A stretch of 64,000 nucleotides of DNA from Apostichopus japonicus (taxonomy: Eukaryota > Echinodermata > Holothuroidea > Aspidochirotida > Stichopodidae): positions 973,764 to 1,037,763 of the forward strand of contig NC_092583.1 in the NCBI RefSeq assembly GCF_037975245.1, given 5' to 3'. The notes beneath the pieces were generated by a model that saw only the letters and a program-made list of their open reading frames with translations, was not told the DNA's origin and made no database searches. Positions 49,319-60,299 of this stretch are shown here, piece by piece. The translations under genes were made by a program, and so were the position numbers. Every line of letters begins with the position of its first letter. Within the stretch, counting starts at the first letter, position 1.

Positions 49319-51388
49319 ATGGCTTATGTAAAACCAATATCGTATTGGAAAATAAGACGTAATGTACAATTTCAACTAAAGCACCACCCCTATCTCAAAA
49401 TAGATAAGAGTAAAGTTCCTAAACAGATTCAAGAGCCCAGCAACTTAGACATTCCAGTCACAAATACTGCACTAAATTTTACTTCTAGCCCCACAGTATC
49501 ACAAACAGGCCATGACAATGTTAGGCTTAGCACTAGGCCTTCTGAAAGCAAACACCTCTTCAACAATACATTAAACAATCCTGGAGTTACCCACAGGCCG
49601 AGTAGTAATTCTGAAAGTGAATTTGAAGAGCTTTCACAATGTTCTAGTAGCCAGTCAGATGTTGATGAAATGAGCCTCTCTGATCAGTTGGGGGAATGGG
49701 CTACATCAAACAACATATCACAAACAGCAGTATCTAGTTTGTTAAACATTTTAAAACCATACCACATAGATTTGCCAAAGGATCCAAGATCACTTCTAAA
49801 GCCCATTAAAGACATTTCTTTTGAAAACATAGCAGGGGGCAAGTACTATCACTTTGGCATTGCTAACTACATTAAATCAAAAATGCAGTTATCACAGCCA
49901 TGTAAAGAATCTATCTCAATTAAAATTAACATTGATGGTCTACCCCTGTTTCGCAGTTCAAATATGCAGTTCTGGCCAATTTTGGGGATCACTGATCAAA
50001 TTTTTGACAGTACACCATTTCCAATTGGAATATTTTCTGGAATGTCGAAACCATCTCCAGTTAATGAATTCTTAAAACCATTAATTGACGAGGTTACAAG
50101 TCTCGAAGAACATGGTATTGAGCATTGTGGGGCAAAATACCAATTTTCAATATCTGCTGTTATTTGTGATGCCCCGGCTCGTGCCTTAATAAAGCGTGTA
50201 AAAGGGCATTCCTCCTACAAAGGCTGTGATCGGTGCATACAAACTGGAACTTGGATGGGAAAAATGGTGTACAAAGAAAGTGCAGATAGTTTAAGAACTG
50301 ACGAAAGTTTCCAACAAATGCTTGACGAAGATCACCACCTTGAACAATCTCCATTTTCATCTACTTCTATAGGATTAGTTTCCCAATTTCCATTAGATTA
50401 TATGCATCTGGTGTGTCTGGGTGTTACTCGTAAACTGCTGGGTTTGTGGATGAAAGGTCCGCTCAAAACTAGAATGCCAACCAGAGTGATCAATGCAATT
50501 TCTGAGAAGATGATTTCACTTAGAGAGTTCATGCCAAGAGAGTTTTCAAGAAAACCTAGATCACTCCGAGAAGTTGATAGATGGAAGGCTACGGAGTTCC
50601 GTCAATTCTTAGTCTACACTGGTCCATTAGTCCTTTCTAGCCAAATACCAGTGAACCTTTACCACAACTTCATGCTGCTTTCCGTTGCAGTTCAAATTCT
50701 GTTGTCACCAAGGCTTTGTAACCAATCATCATTGATTGATTATTCTGAAGAATTATTAAAACTGTTTGTTGCACATTTCTCCAAATTGTATGGCAAGGAA
50801 ATGGTAGTGTACAATGTACATTGTTTGCTTCATCTTGCTGATGATGCACGTAAATATGGTCCACTAGATAATGTTTCTGCATTTCCATTTGAAAGTTATT
50901 TGGGCACATTGAAGAAAATGGTGAAAAAGCCATCACTGCCACTGCAGCAAGTAGTTGGGCATCTGTTGAGAAAGGGGGAAATTCAGAAAAGCATGAAGAA
51001 CAATGAGTGCACTATCCTCAAACAAGAACATTCAAATGGGCCAGTGCCAGAAGGACATTTAGCTATGTCACAGTATGCCTACTTTTATCACAAAGATTTG
51101 AATGTCCATATAACTCTTTGCACTGGGGACAATTGTGTTCAAATAGGGAATGATGTGTGCCTAGTGCAAAACTTTTTTGTTACCAATGATGATTTGTATG
51201 TGGTTTATCGATCATTCACTCACAAGGAAAATTATTTTAGCTATCCTTGTGAATCAAAGTGTATAGGAATTTTACAAGTTGACAGTATAAGTGAAAATCT
51301 ACAGGTATCACATTCGAGGGAAATTTTCAAAAAATATGTACTTTTACCGCATAGAAATTGGTTCATTGCTATGCCTATCCTTCATTAA
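49319..51388 (+). CDS. Transposase-like protein of the 16-kb element, 689 aa, intronless
   Basis: Single uninterrupted frame. Residues 1-25 are basic, a plausible DNA-contact tail. Residues 40-125 are Ser-rich and low complexity. The conserved core is about 198-550. KINIDGLPLF (D206) and AVICDAPARAL (D284) look like the first two acidic residues of an RNase H-like fold. KGCDRC (C303, C306) is a small zinc-knuckle-like insertion. LDYMHLVCLGVTRKLL (360-375) is a strong family signature. NVHCLLHLADDARKYGPL then FPFESYLG (E525) supplies the likely third acid. This layout fits the animal 'transposase domain-containing' proteins related to Transposase_21/EnSpm-like enzymes; the family name is from memory and not confirmed. 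The frame is intact. A start at the ATG at 49,319 gives a sensible N-terminus. The DUF4806 gene begins 144 bp downstream on the same strand. Confidence 0.82.
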   Translation: MAYVKPISYWKIRRNVQFQLKHHPYLKIDKSKVPKQIQEPSNLDIPVTNTALNFTSSPTVSQTGHDNVRLSTRPSESKHLFNNTLNNPGVTHRPSSNSESEFEELSQCSSSQSDVDEMSLSDQLGEWATSNNISQTAVSSLLNILKPYHIDLPKDPRSLLKPIKDISFENIAGGKYYHFGIANYIKSKMQLSQPCKESISIKINIDGLPLFRSSNMQFWPILGITDQIFDSTPFPIGIFSGMSKPSPVNEFLKPLIDEVTSLEEHGIEHCGAKYQFSISAVICDAPARALIKRVKGHSSYKGCDRCIQTGTWMGKMVYKESADSLRTDESFQQMLDEDHHLEQSPFSSTSIGLVSQFPLDYMHLVCLGVTRKLLGLWMKGPLKTRMPTRVINAISEKMISLREFMPREFSRKPRSLREVDRWKATEFRQFLVYTGPLVLSSQIPVNLYHNFMLLSVAVQILLSPRLCNQSSLIDYSEELLKLFVAHFSKLYGKEMVVYNVHCLLHLADDARKYGPLDNVSAFPFESYLGTLKKMVKKPSLPLQQVVGHLLRKGEIQKSMKNNECTILKQEHSNGPVPEGHLAMSQYAYFYHKDLNVHITLCTGDNCVQIGNDVCLVQNFFVTNDDLYVVYRSFTHKENYFSYPCESKCIGILQVDSISENLQVSHSREIFKKYVLLPHRNWFIAMPILH

Positions 51389-51531
51389 GGAGCAAATTTA
51401 TATTAAGGAGACTTGAGGCCAGTTACTGTTAGTTTAAGTTTAATGTTAAATACATTTTAACACTTCATTTACTTACATATATGATCATCACTTTAACATA
51501 AATTAGAAAAATTATATTACTCAATCTTAGC

Positions 51532-54500
51532 ATGGACCCATTGTATCACATTGTGGAGTTTACGGACTCTAAGGAGATAGCCATCATCAATGAGAAATGG
51601 ATGGTTTCTGAGGGTACTTGTTTGTGGCCCCCCTTCAAATCTTCAGCAAGTTTGGCAAAGGCTCTGAAGACTACCACAGAGCCCGAGACAAGTTGGAAGG
51701 CTTTTAAAATAAGAAAACTATATGCAACAAGTAAGTAAAAATTATGTTAAATATAATTGAAGGGTGTGTCTTCATACTCTCTATTTGCCCCCATTTCTAA
51801 GTACTGGTTTTAATACTTGTTACTAATATGCTACACAGCCCAGCCCAGAAGTTTGAGATGAAATGTTGGAGAACAGTAATAAATTAATGCAGTAACTACC
51901 ATTGAACGCACTGTTTCACCACGATGGGCTATGAACTCACAAGTGCTCTGTCCAGTGGTTACCTAATCTATAAGGACCCCTTCCCCCCCACCCTGTCTCA
52001 TGCCCTTTGTTTATCCTTCTCATTTTGGCTGGGTTATCCAACTGTTTCCTGATATTTTTCAATTTACCAAGGAATAAAATAAAAATGTAACTTCACAAAT
52101 TCAAAGTAAAGGTATTCAAATACATGGGGCATATTTTATATTATTCCATACAGATTCATATGACAAGGCAGTTTCCAAACTAAGGCAGGCTGAAGATGAG
52201 TCAGACCTGCAGACAGGAGATGAGGAAGTAACCATAGGAAGAAAACGAAAGTAAGTCTCAACACAGCAAAAAGACTGATAGAGTCACACATGTATACAAA
52301 GCAGTGAAGCACCAAAGTATAATTATCACCAAGTTTCTCTTTTCAACTGGGGTGGGAGGGTGATTTGTTAGCGTAAAAGTGGTCAAAGTAAGATAGATTT
52401 TAGGTTATCATTATTGTATTATGGTAATTTAATTTTTATTTTATTTTTTTATTTTATTGCAGACCTAATCAACGTTATATGGTTGAAAGCTCGAGTGATG
52501 AGGAGTTTCCTGCCTCACCAAAGCGACCCAGACCACCATCATTTCCATCAACTTCAACACCTGTAACTCCGCTTGCTCTATCTCCTGCCCCACCGCGCTC
52601 TCCAACCCCACCTTGCTTCCCCAACCAAACTTTGGACAATAGTGCAGCCTCTTCTTTCCATTGCCCTGGTAATTTTCTTTTAACTCTTTTCAATTATTTG
52701 CAAGCATTGTACATTAGCTCTATTGATTTACAGAATTTTCAGCTTCATTAAATTAAAGCAATTGACACATGTTTGAATTGTTTCAATTAAAACCAGAATG
52801 CAAAATGCATTGAGGTTTCGATGACTACAATGCACTAGACTTCTGCTTGTTAGTATATAACCAGAACTAGCTGTTACAATAACACTATGGCATGCTAACA
52901 CAGGTCAGTCTGTACGTGGTTATACACACCTCCATCAAAAACAGTAGGGTTCTTGTACTCAATGTTATGAATCCGCACACCAAGTATTACAAACCAAACC
53001 AAATCGCTTATAACTTTGCACATTAAGGTTGCAGAGGAGTCCACTTATGGACAATTTAGATTGGAATATGCCCACGAAACTTGAAAGAATCAACTTGAAA
53101 GAAGCTAACCACAGGTCACTGGAGGTCAACCTGAGGTCAAAGGTCACCCAAATGCAGGTCGACTATTGTATTACAATAGCGTAACTCCCAACCTTGATGG
53201 ACATTTGGTTCTCAAGTTATTGCAAAAATACTAGTTTTTGACCCCTGATTGACCTTTGTTGACATTGGATCACATGACTGTTATGTTTTGAAACAATCCC
53301 TTACCCCCATTCACAACTAGTCCCAAAATATCAACCTTGTTGGAACCTGTCAATGGTAGTTTCACAAGTTGAGAAAAACTAGGCCAACATTACAGCCAAC
53401 TCCATGAAGTGAAAACAAATCTCAAGTTCACAGGTGCTTGACCTAGTTTCTCCTTGGCAGCTGGCCAAGAAATGTTTTGAAATTCGTGGTACCTGTGCAA
53501 CTTACATCCAACCAGAACTACCAATGATCTACAAATATTTTCTAGAGAAGGCATGCTTCGCCATTCAAATGCACTATTCCATCAAAATCACATCAACTTT
53601 TTAGCAAAATATCCATACGGATGAGTGACAAGTGTTGCAGTAGCTCTAGCACTTTTATATATCTATGGTCTGCAAGCAAGCCTTGGAAGACACTGTTTTA
53701 CACACACACACACATGTATGTAGCTATGTACATAGTAATTCAGGACTTCTAGCGACACACTTAAGTCAATGGGGATATTGTCGCGAGTTCGGATTCAAAT
53801 CTACGGATGCCCGTAAGATCATTTTCAATTGTCAATAGGCTCTCCTATTCTTATGAGGCGAATCGCCCATGTCATCTACTTATAGGCTGGACGATGGGAG
53901 ATACCTATATTATGAAAAGGTTTTTACAAGTTGACCCCTGGTGACCCTAAATGACCTTCGACATCCACCAAAAACGATAGGCTTTTTGTACTTAATGTGG
54001 TCAACCTACATACCAAATATGAAATCAATCCAAGCTTTGCTTCTTGAGATATCATGTTTACAAGCGTCTCACTATTTGACCCCTGGTGACCTTAAATGAC
54101 CTCTGACCTACACCAAAAACAATAGGCTTCTTGTACTCAATAAGGTACTCCTATGTACCACATATGAGAACTGTCCAAGCTTCCCTTCTTGAGATATCGT
54201 GTTTACAAGCTGGGCGTCACAAATGCACACACACACACACACGCATGATTGCAAATGTTACGATTATCATCGAAACCAAAAATGCTAAGGTATGAAGACA
54301 AAGTAATATTTGTTACTATTTAATATTATTTATTTATATTCTTGTGAAATTGTTATTTATTATTAAATTGATGCTAAATATGCAACAACAAAAAATGAAA
54401 GACCTAATGTACAGTATAATTTTTAAGGGAACACAGTTTTACTATGACACATGGAGTTTATAGGAATGTAACTAAGTTTATTTTGTTGTTGTCAACTTTT

Positions 54501-56188
54501 ATTAGATTTTGAAAAAAGGGTAATCTCGATGCTGACTGAGATTAAGGCGGAGGTTCAGCACAACAAGTTGCTGCTAAAAACACTGACTGAGGCAAACGTC
54601 CTACCAGAGAGTGAAGAAGACGATTGGCTAAATGAATTTCCTCTAAAGTCCCTTGAAGGTATAACTTCTTTGGAGGAAAAACTTAAAAATGACACAGGAT
54701 CAAGGAAAAAACTGGTAAGAAATGTTTTTTGTGTGTTTTTGATTGCACGTTTATAAAGAAACCAGTAGTGTAAGCGTTCTATGATTGAGTTTTAGACTAA
54801 ATGTAACTTGCTGTAATTTCGTGCTCCATCAATTTGTAATATAAAGTTAATGAAAACCTTTTCACAGCCATATTAAATAGACATATGATGCTATGTGGTC
54901 TATAAGTCTCATATTTCAACCCAAGTTATAAGTGTAGATGGCACAGTTTAAAATTTGCTCTATGAGCCTTATAATTGCATATTGCTTTAAAAATTGCACT
55001 ACTTTTTTTTCAACTGGGAGTGGTAGGAGTCTTACAGTTTTAAACAATCTTGCCAAACTCTTAGATACTTATGCACCCAGTGACCCCACTCCTGTCATAC
55101 GTGGTATGTCATAAGTCATACCTCTATCTGAGATATATTTGCATTATTTTTTTGAAAAAATTGTATCTCTGTTAACTACATACATTTTGAAATATATTAC
55201 TTTTTAATTATACTTCTTGTAGTAATGTTTACCAAATACATATTTTTAGAAAATAAATTAATTACAACTAATGTAATACTAATAGTAGTGTGGTGGTAAA
55301 TAACAAGTAAACAATTCATAACTTATTACAACTGGATAACATAAACTTTGTTCCTTAATAAATTTCATTTTTTTTTCGCAATCACCTCCTTATATAGGTC
55401 CAGAAGCTGTCTATGATAGGTGGGACCAACTTGGATAGTAGTGTGAGAAGGATTTTATCATTCCTAATGAGCAGTGCCTTGGCCACAAAATTCAACTGGT
55501 TAGGCAGGGGGAGTGCCGAAAAGAAAGCCTTTTCTACCCTTCTTCTGAAAGATTTGATTTTTAGTAAGTATACAAATGCCTATAATAAAAAAAATAAAAT
55601 CGTCCCAGTTGTTCAAATGGTATATATACTGTGACAAACTAACAGTGCTTCAATGATGCATCATGTTACATGTAGAAAAGCTTCACACTGAACTACACAC
55701 AAACATTATGCATTGTATACATCTTTCCCAAAAGGCCAAGGCCCATATTTTAACCATCAAGCAACTTTGTGTAGATTGAATGGTTTTGTCAGACTGCAAT
55801 GTGTGACTGTAATTCATATAAGATAATGTACTCATCTTTGCAAAGCGCTGAGCAGAGCAGTTAAATTGGACCAAGTTGATAAGTATCATCAATGCCCTCC
55901 AATCATTTGGGATGAGACTTGCCTGAAATAAACAACATAATATCAATTAAGCCATGCGGTCAGTCATTAGATTACATTTTCTCTTGGTTTATTCATGTGA
56001 TTATACTTATAATTGCTCTTCGTTTTTTCCTATTGTCCCTAGGGGCCATCTCAAGAAACCCTTTGACAAAAACAGCAACCCAGTCACAGGTGGAAGCAGT
56101 CATTAAATTATGGCTAAAACATGCTGCAGACCGGACTGGTGCCCGCAAGGACAGGCAGGCACAACAGCCAGATTGTCAGCTTGATTAA
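51532..56188 (+). CDS. DUF4806-domain protein encoded by the transposon, 6 exons, 340 aa
   Basis: Exons 51532-51730, 52154-52250, 52463-52668, 54506-54714, 55398-55563 and 56043-56188 join in phase, all GT-AG, to 1,023 nt. Residues 1-90 form a compact module, HIVEFTDSKEIAIINEKW then CLWPPFKS and SWKAFKIRKLYATNSYDKA, which commonly precedes DUF4806. Residues 92-167 are acidic then Pro/Ser-rich with a basic GRKRK patch (possible nuclear signal). Residues 168-195 look like a short coiled coil. DUF4806 covers about 205-300, with FPLKSLEGITSLEEKL, MIGG (243-246), FNWLGRGSAEKKAF (269-282) and a hydrophobic end. The function of DUF4806 is unknown. Position and orientation inside the same TIRs indicate that it is an element gene. 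A role as accessory DNA-binding or regulatory protein, like TnpA of plant CACTA elements, is inference. Confidence 0.88.
52669..54505. repeat. Intron 3 of the DUF4806 gene, holding nested marine-type repeats
   Basis: Two related stretches (about 52,930-53,420 and 53,930-54,245) carry TTGACCCCTGGTGACC, AAATGACCT..GACCT, TTCTTGTACTCAATG, TTCTTGAGATATCGTGTTTACAAG and end in ACACACACACACAC. Such 'gacctttgacc ... cttgag.tatc' repeats are widespread in marine invertebrates. They indicate later insertions into the element. AGGTCAAAGGTCA at 53,134-53,146 is a chance perfect DR1 motif within this repeat. Confidence 0.7.
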
Positions 56189-58929
56189 AGTCAAATACTT
56201 TAAATTCAACATAAGCCTAGATCATCTTTCCATTATCAATATCAAGACTGCTTTCCCATTGTTTAACTTTAGTGTGACACTTTTGAACTGTCATCAAACT
56301 GTTCCTTTCACTTAACATGCCTTGTAAATAGTAATGGCTATATTATAGTCTTCTAACACATTTTGAAGACTATAGCAGTAAAAGTAATCAGTAAAAAAAT
56401 CTTGCAGGGTCTACATCCTTGCATCAAATGCAATTCCATTCTCCTAGTGAAAGATATTTTATTACAATTCAAAGTAGTCCTTAGCCTCATATCAGCCCAA
56501 AGTGCCTGCATGACATATAAACTACATGCTGGAGCCTGGTGGTATTCTGTTTGGTTCCTCCAGTGCCTTTCCCAGAGGATGGTGCTACTTTTTTTCTTAC
56601 AAATTAAGAGTGCTTAAATACAAAATGGTGAGTTATTATATAAGATTGGTAGTGACCAGAAGCCATTCTGGCAATTTTCTTATCCCACCATACTTTTGGT
56701 GACTATTATCAAGTTACCACCCCCAGTTTAAAAGTAGTCTGCATAGGCCCCAAATTATAGCACTTTATAATTGCTAGACATTTTCAAAAAGTATTCTCCT
56801 GGAGGTCGTTATTCTCCAAATTGTTCTCGGACATTTTCTTAATGAACACCCAAGACGAAAGAATTTCTCAGTGGGGTAAATTTCTTCGAAGGCGGTAATA
56901 AAAACAATTTAAGAATTATGACCAAAGGTGACCATATTTAAATTTCTGGCATAATTCGCGGAAATACTGCATACCTTTAAAATTAGCACTGCTACATGCT
57001 GGTCGATACGCAGACCGACTTTACAAAAAAAAAAAAAATTCTTACAAAGGAAATCCCGGCCTGAACTTTAATCAAAGTTAGAGGGTGTTGGGATTCAGGC
57101 ATTAGCCAAATATGCTACAAATAAAAATAGTATATACAAATATTGTACTGCAACTATATACCAACTGCTATTGAAAACATCGGTTGATACTTGATAGGTC
57201 CACGGCATATGCCCTTCCTGTACAGACTGTAGTGTTATCCAGGGCATGATCAATTCGGTATCTTATTTCTACTCTGCAGTAATTGACTAAGCAACTGAGA
57301 ACGAGTAACATGATAATTAAACAACCGATGGGATAAATATGTACTTACCTATCAACTCTATCGATACTGCTCATTCCGTGTTTTTGGTAGCACGATATCT
57401 GTATTATTGCGTTTATTCTCGTATTAATTGGAAAAAAAATTATTAGGCTGGAATGGCGATCCGTAACAAGTGTTATGAGGCGGTTTACTGCTACGAGTGT
57501 GACGACGCCTTGTGAGCTCGGTATTACTGGTATCTCGATTTCTCGCCCTTGCTCAAGTAAATGAGTCAAATATTCCGTTGATTATAAGATTACCTCTCTC
57601 GTCTCTAAATTAAAGTCCAATTAGCGTTGTTAAGTTACTTCAAGATACTGATAAGAAACCATGTTTACTTAAATAGCCTGTACGTCCGCAAACAACGATC
57701 ACTAAGAGCGATTGTTTCGACTAACTTTTCCCTACTGACATGCCTCTGAAATAACAACTCTTGGGCTCACTCATGTTCGGGCATCTGGTCACTGATTGGT
57801 TCAATGTTACCTAATTCATCAAATCTGTCACTGCAAGGACCAACCAAGAGTGAGAAATAAACGTCACGTGCTGTTTATCTTTTTATTGTTTTTTTTCTGA
57901 ATTGACTAGACGTCTGAAATAGCGGGTCAAGCAATTTTTTATGTTTTTCTTTTTAAGGGATTGTGGGAACCAAGGGAATGTCAAAAGTGCAACGAGGTTA
58001 ATGACCTTACATCTTGTAGATAGACAGAATGTGGTATATGCACAAAGGCACCGACATTTCCAATCTACGTGTGTCTAGTAACGACTCCAGAACTGATGTA
58101 AAAATATTTATATTTCGAAATTTCAGTTGTATACTTGTTTTGGATTGCTGTTATGGGAAAATATTTATTTTTTACATTGTTTTATTTTGTTGGTAATTTT
58201 CCTTTTTGTACTTCTCGAGTGTTTTCGGGATTTTCCCTACCTCTAGTGTAGTGAATGCGAGAAGGCATATTTGGTAGGAGATTAGTACCGTGACCTAGCG
58301 GTGTCAAACCTATTCTACTTGTAAAATGCGATACCAATAGGACTGCATGGACTATTTTCTTTACATTTGTGTAATGAACCGTAGGCGGTTGCAGTGATAT
58401 TACGGTAAATCGTTACCGCCATAAGGGCGACAGAAAATTTTTTTTTCTTTCTTTCGATTGCGACAGCTTGTCTCCATAAAACCCACCTGGTCAGAGTGTA
58501 TTTAGGTTAAGAAACGTTGGAATCTAATTCGGAAGTTTGTTTTCTGAAATTCATGAGGAAACTATGAATGGGACTTTAACATATGGCATTTCATCGGCGG
58601 TGGGGTGTAACTCGTACGACAATGTACATGTAGAGCGCTCCTTTTTACCACAACGGTGTATGTTGACAAGTTTGGAACAACAGTCAACAACTTCCAATGC
58701 CTTTTAATAAACATGCAGCTGTAGTAACATATAGTCTGTGCTATGTAGCGCATTTTACCTCTATTAACTTTATAGTAGACTTTTCTTGTGACTTTATCAT
58801 ATTATTGTAATCAAATATAAAAGAGCCGTTTTCTTTTAAAACGAAATATTTCAATCAACTCATGTTTTTCATTTTTCGATTTAAAACAAACTTACCATAC
58901 ATTGTTAGTAAACTATAAACCAAGCCAGA
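56189..58929. other. Right interior of the transposon, no gene recognised
   Basis: Nothing with domain similarity or a consistent splice structure. The first few hundred bases presumably hold the 3' UTR of the DUF4806 gene; no clear AATAAA is seen close to the stop. Confidence 0.5.
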
Positions 58930-60254
58930 GTCAATCCGACGTTAAAATGATGTGTTACAAAGACGTCCACTTAACGTCGTTTGGTATATCGAAGAGACGG
59001 CCAAACGTCGGACCAACGAATAATGGACGGTTTCATCGACGTCAAATCAACGTCGACATTAAATGTTGGAAAAACGTCCAATGAACGTCGTTTGAACGGT
59101 ATACCGAAGAGTCGGCCAAACGTCGGACCAACGAATATTGGACGGTTTCATCGACGTCGATTCGATGTCGACATTAAATGTTGGAAAGACGTCAAATGAA
59201 CGTCGTTTGAAAGGTATACCAAAGAGTCGGCCAAAGGTCGGACCAACGAATTGTGGACGGTTTCATCGACGTCGATTCGACGTCGACATTAAATGTTGGA
59301 AAGACGTGAAATGAACGTCGTTTGAACGGTATAACGTAGAGTCGGCCAAACGTCGGACCGACGATTATTGGATGGTTTTATCGACGTCGTTTCGACGTCG
59401 ACATTAAATGTTGGGAAGACGTCCAGTTAACGTCGTTTCAACGTATACCGAAGAGTCGACCAAACGTCGGACCTACGATTATTGGACGGTTTCATCGACG
59501 TCGAATCGACGTCGACATTAATTGTTGGAAAGACGTCCAATGTACGTCGTTTTAACTGTATACCGAAGAGTCGGCCAAACGTCGGACCAACGATTAATGG
59601 ACGGTTTCATCGACGTCAAATCAACGTCGACATTAAATGTTGGCAAAACTTCCAATGAACGTCGTTTGAACGGTATACGGAAGAGTCGGCCAAACGTCGG
59701 ACCAACGAATATTGGACGGTTTCATCGACGTCGATTCGACGTCGACATTAAATGTTGGAAAGACGTCAAATGAACGTCGTTTGAAAGGTATACCAAAGAG
59801 TCGGCAAAAGGTCGGACCAACGAATTTTGGACGGTTTCATCGACGTCGATTCGACGTCGACATTAAATGTTGGAAAGACGTGCAGTGAACGTCGTTTGAA
59901 CGGTATAACGTAGAGTCGGCCAAACGTCGGACCGACGATTATTGGACGGTTTTATCGACGTCGTTTCAACGTCGACATTGAATGTTGGGAAGACGTCCAG
60001 TTAACGTCGTTTCAACGTATACTGAAGAGTCGGCCAAACGTCGGATCAACGAATATTGGACGGTTTCATCGACGTCGAATTGACGTCGACATTAATTGTT
60101 GGAAAGACGTCCAATGAACGTCGTTTGAACGGTATACCGAAAAGTCGGCCAAACGTCGGACCAACGAATATTGGACGTCTGAATCGACGTCGAATCGACG
60201 TTGCCCCACTTTGCAAACGGAAACGTGGGAGACGTCGGTCCGACCATTTCACGC
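58930..60254. repeat. Right subterminal array, 115-bp period in 574-bp pentamers
   Basis: The landmark GTCGGACCAACGAA lies at 59,007, 59,122, 59,237, 59,352, 59,466, 59,581, 59,696, 59,811, 59,926, 60,040 and 60,155. Spacing is 115 bp, except 114 in the variant lacking one base after GTTTCAACGTATAC. The first five units match the next five at exactly 574 bp, including private variants (AAAGGTCGG at 59,237 and 59,811; GACCGACGATTATT at 59,352 and 59,926). Units also carry CATCGACGTCGATTCGACGT and ACATTAAATGTTGG. Confidence 0.94.
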
Positions 60255-60297
60255 GACCCAAACCCAACGTCGATCCGACGTCAAAATGTTTACTGGG
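60255..60297 (-). repeat. Right terminal inverted repeat of the 16-kb transposon
   Basis: Ends ...GACGTCAAAATGTTTACTGGG, the inverse of the left end. Followed by AACAGGCAAC, giving the possible AA target duplication. Confidence 0.92.
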
Positions 60298-60299
60298 AA

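Larger units (their letters stand above)
44263..60297. mobile_element. ~16.0-kb DNA transposon with TIRs, subterminal arrays, transposase and DUF4806 gene
   Basis: Both ends start CCCAGTAAACATTTTGACGT when read inward. The 43-bp terminal inverted repeats (44,263-44,305 and 60,255-60,297) differ at two positions. AA flanks each side (44,261-44,262 and 60,298-60,299), a possible 2-bp target duplication. Next to each TIR is a 1.3-1.4-kb GACGTC-rich tandem array, and two plus-strand genes lie between. Long subterminal repeats and a short target duplication recall EnSpm/CACTA elements, but the termini are not CACTA and I do not assign a superfamily firmly. The good TIR match and intact transposase frame suggest recent activity. 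Confidence 0.88.

Noticed and set aside
53134..53146. Perfect DR1 nuclear-receptor element AGGTCAAAGGTCA
   Set aside because: It lies in a dispersed repeat full of GGTCA words inside a transposon intron. No promoter is near.
44306..60254. CRISPR-like array of regular repeats
   Set aside because: The DNA is eukaryotic. The repeats are contiguous tandem units without unique spacers, at the ends of a transposon.
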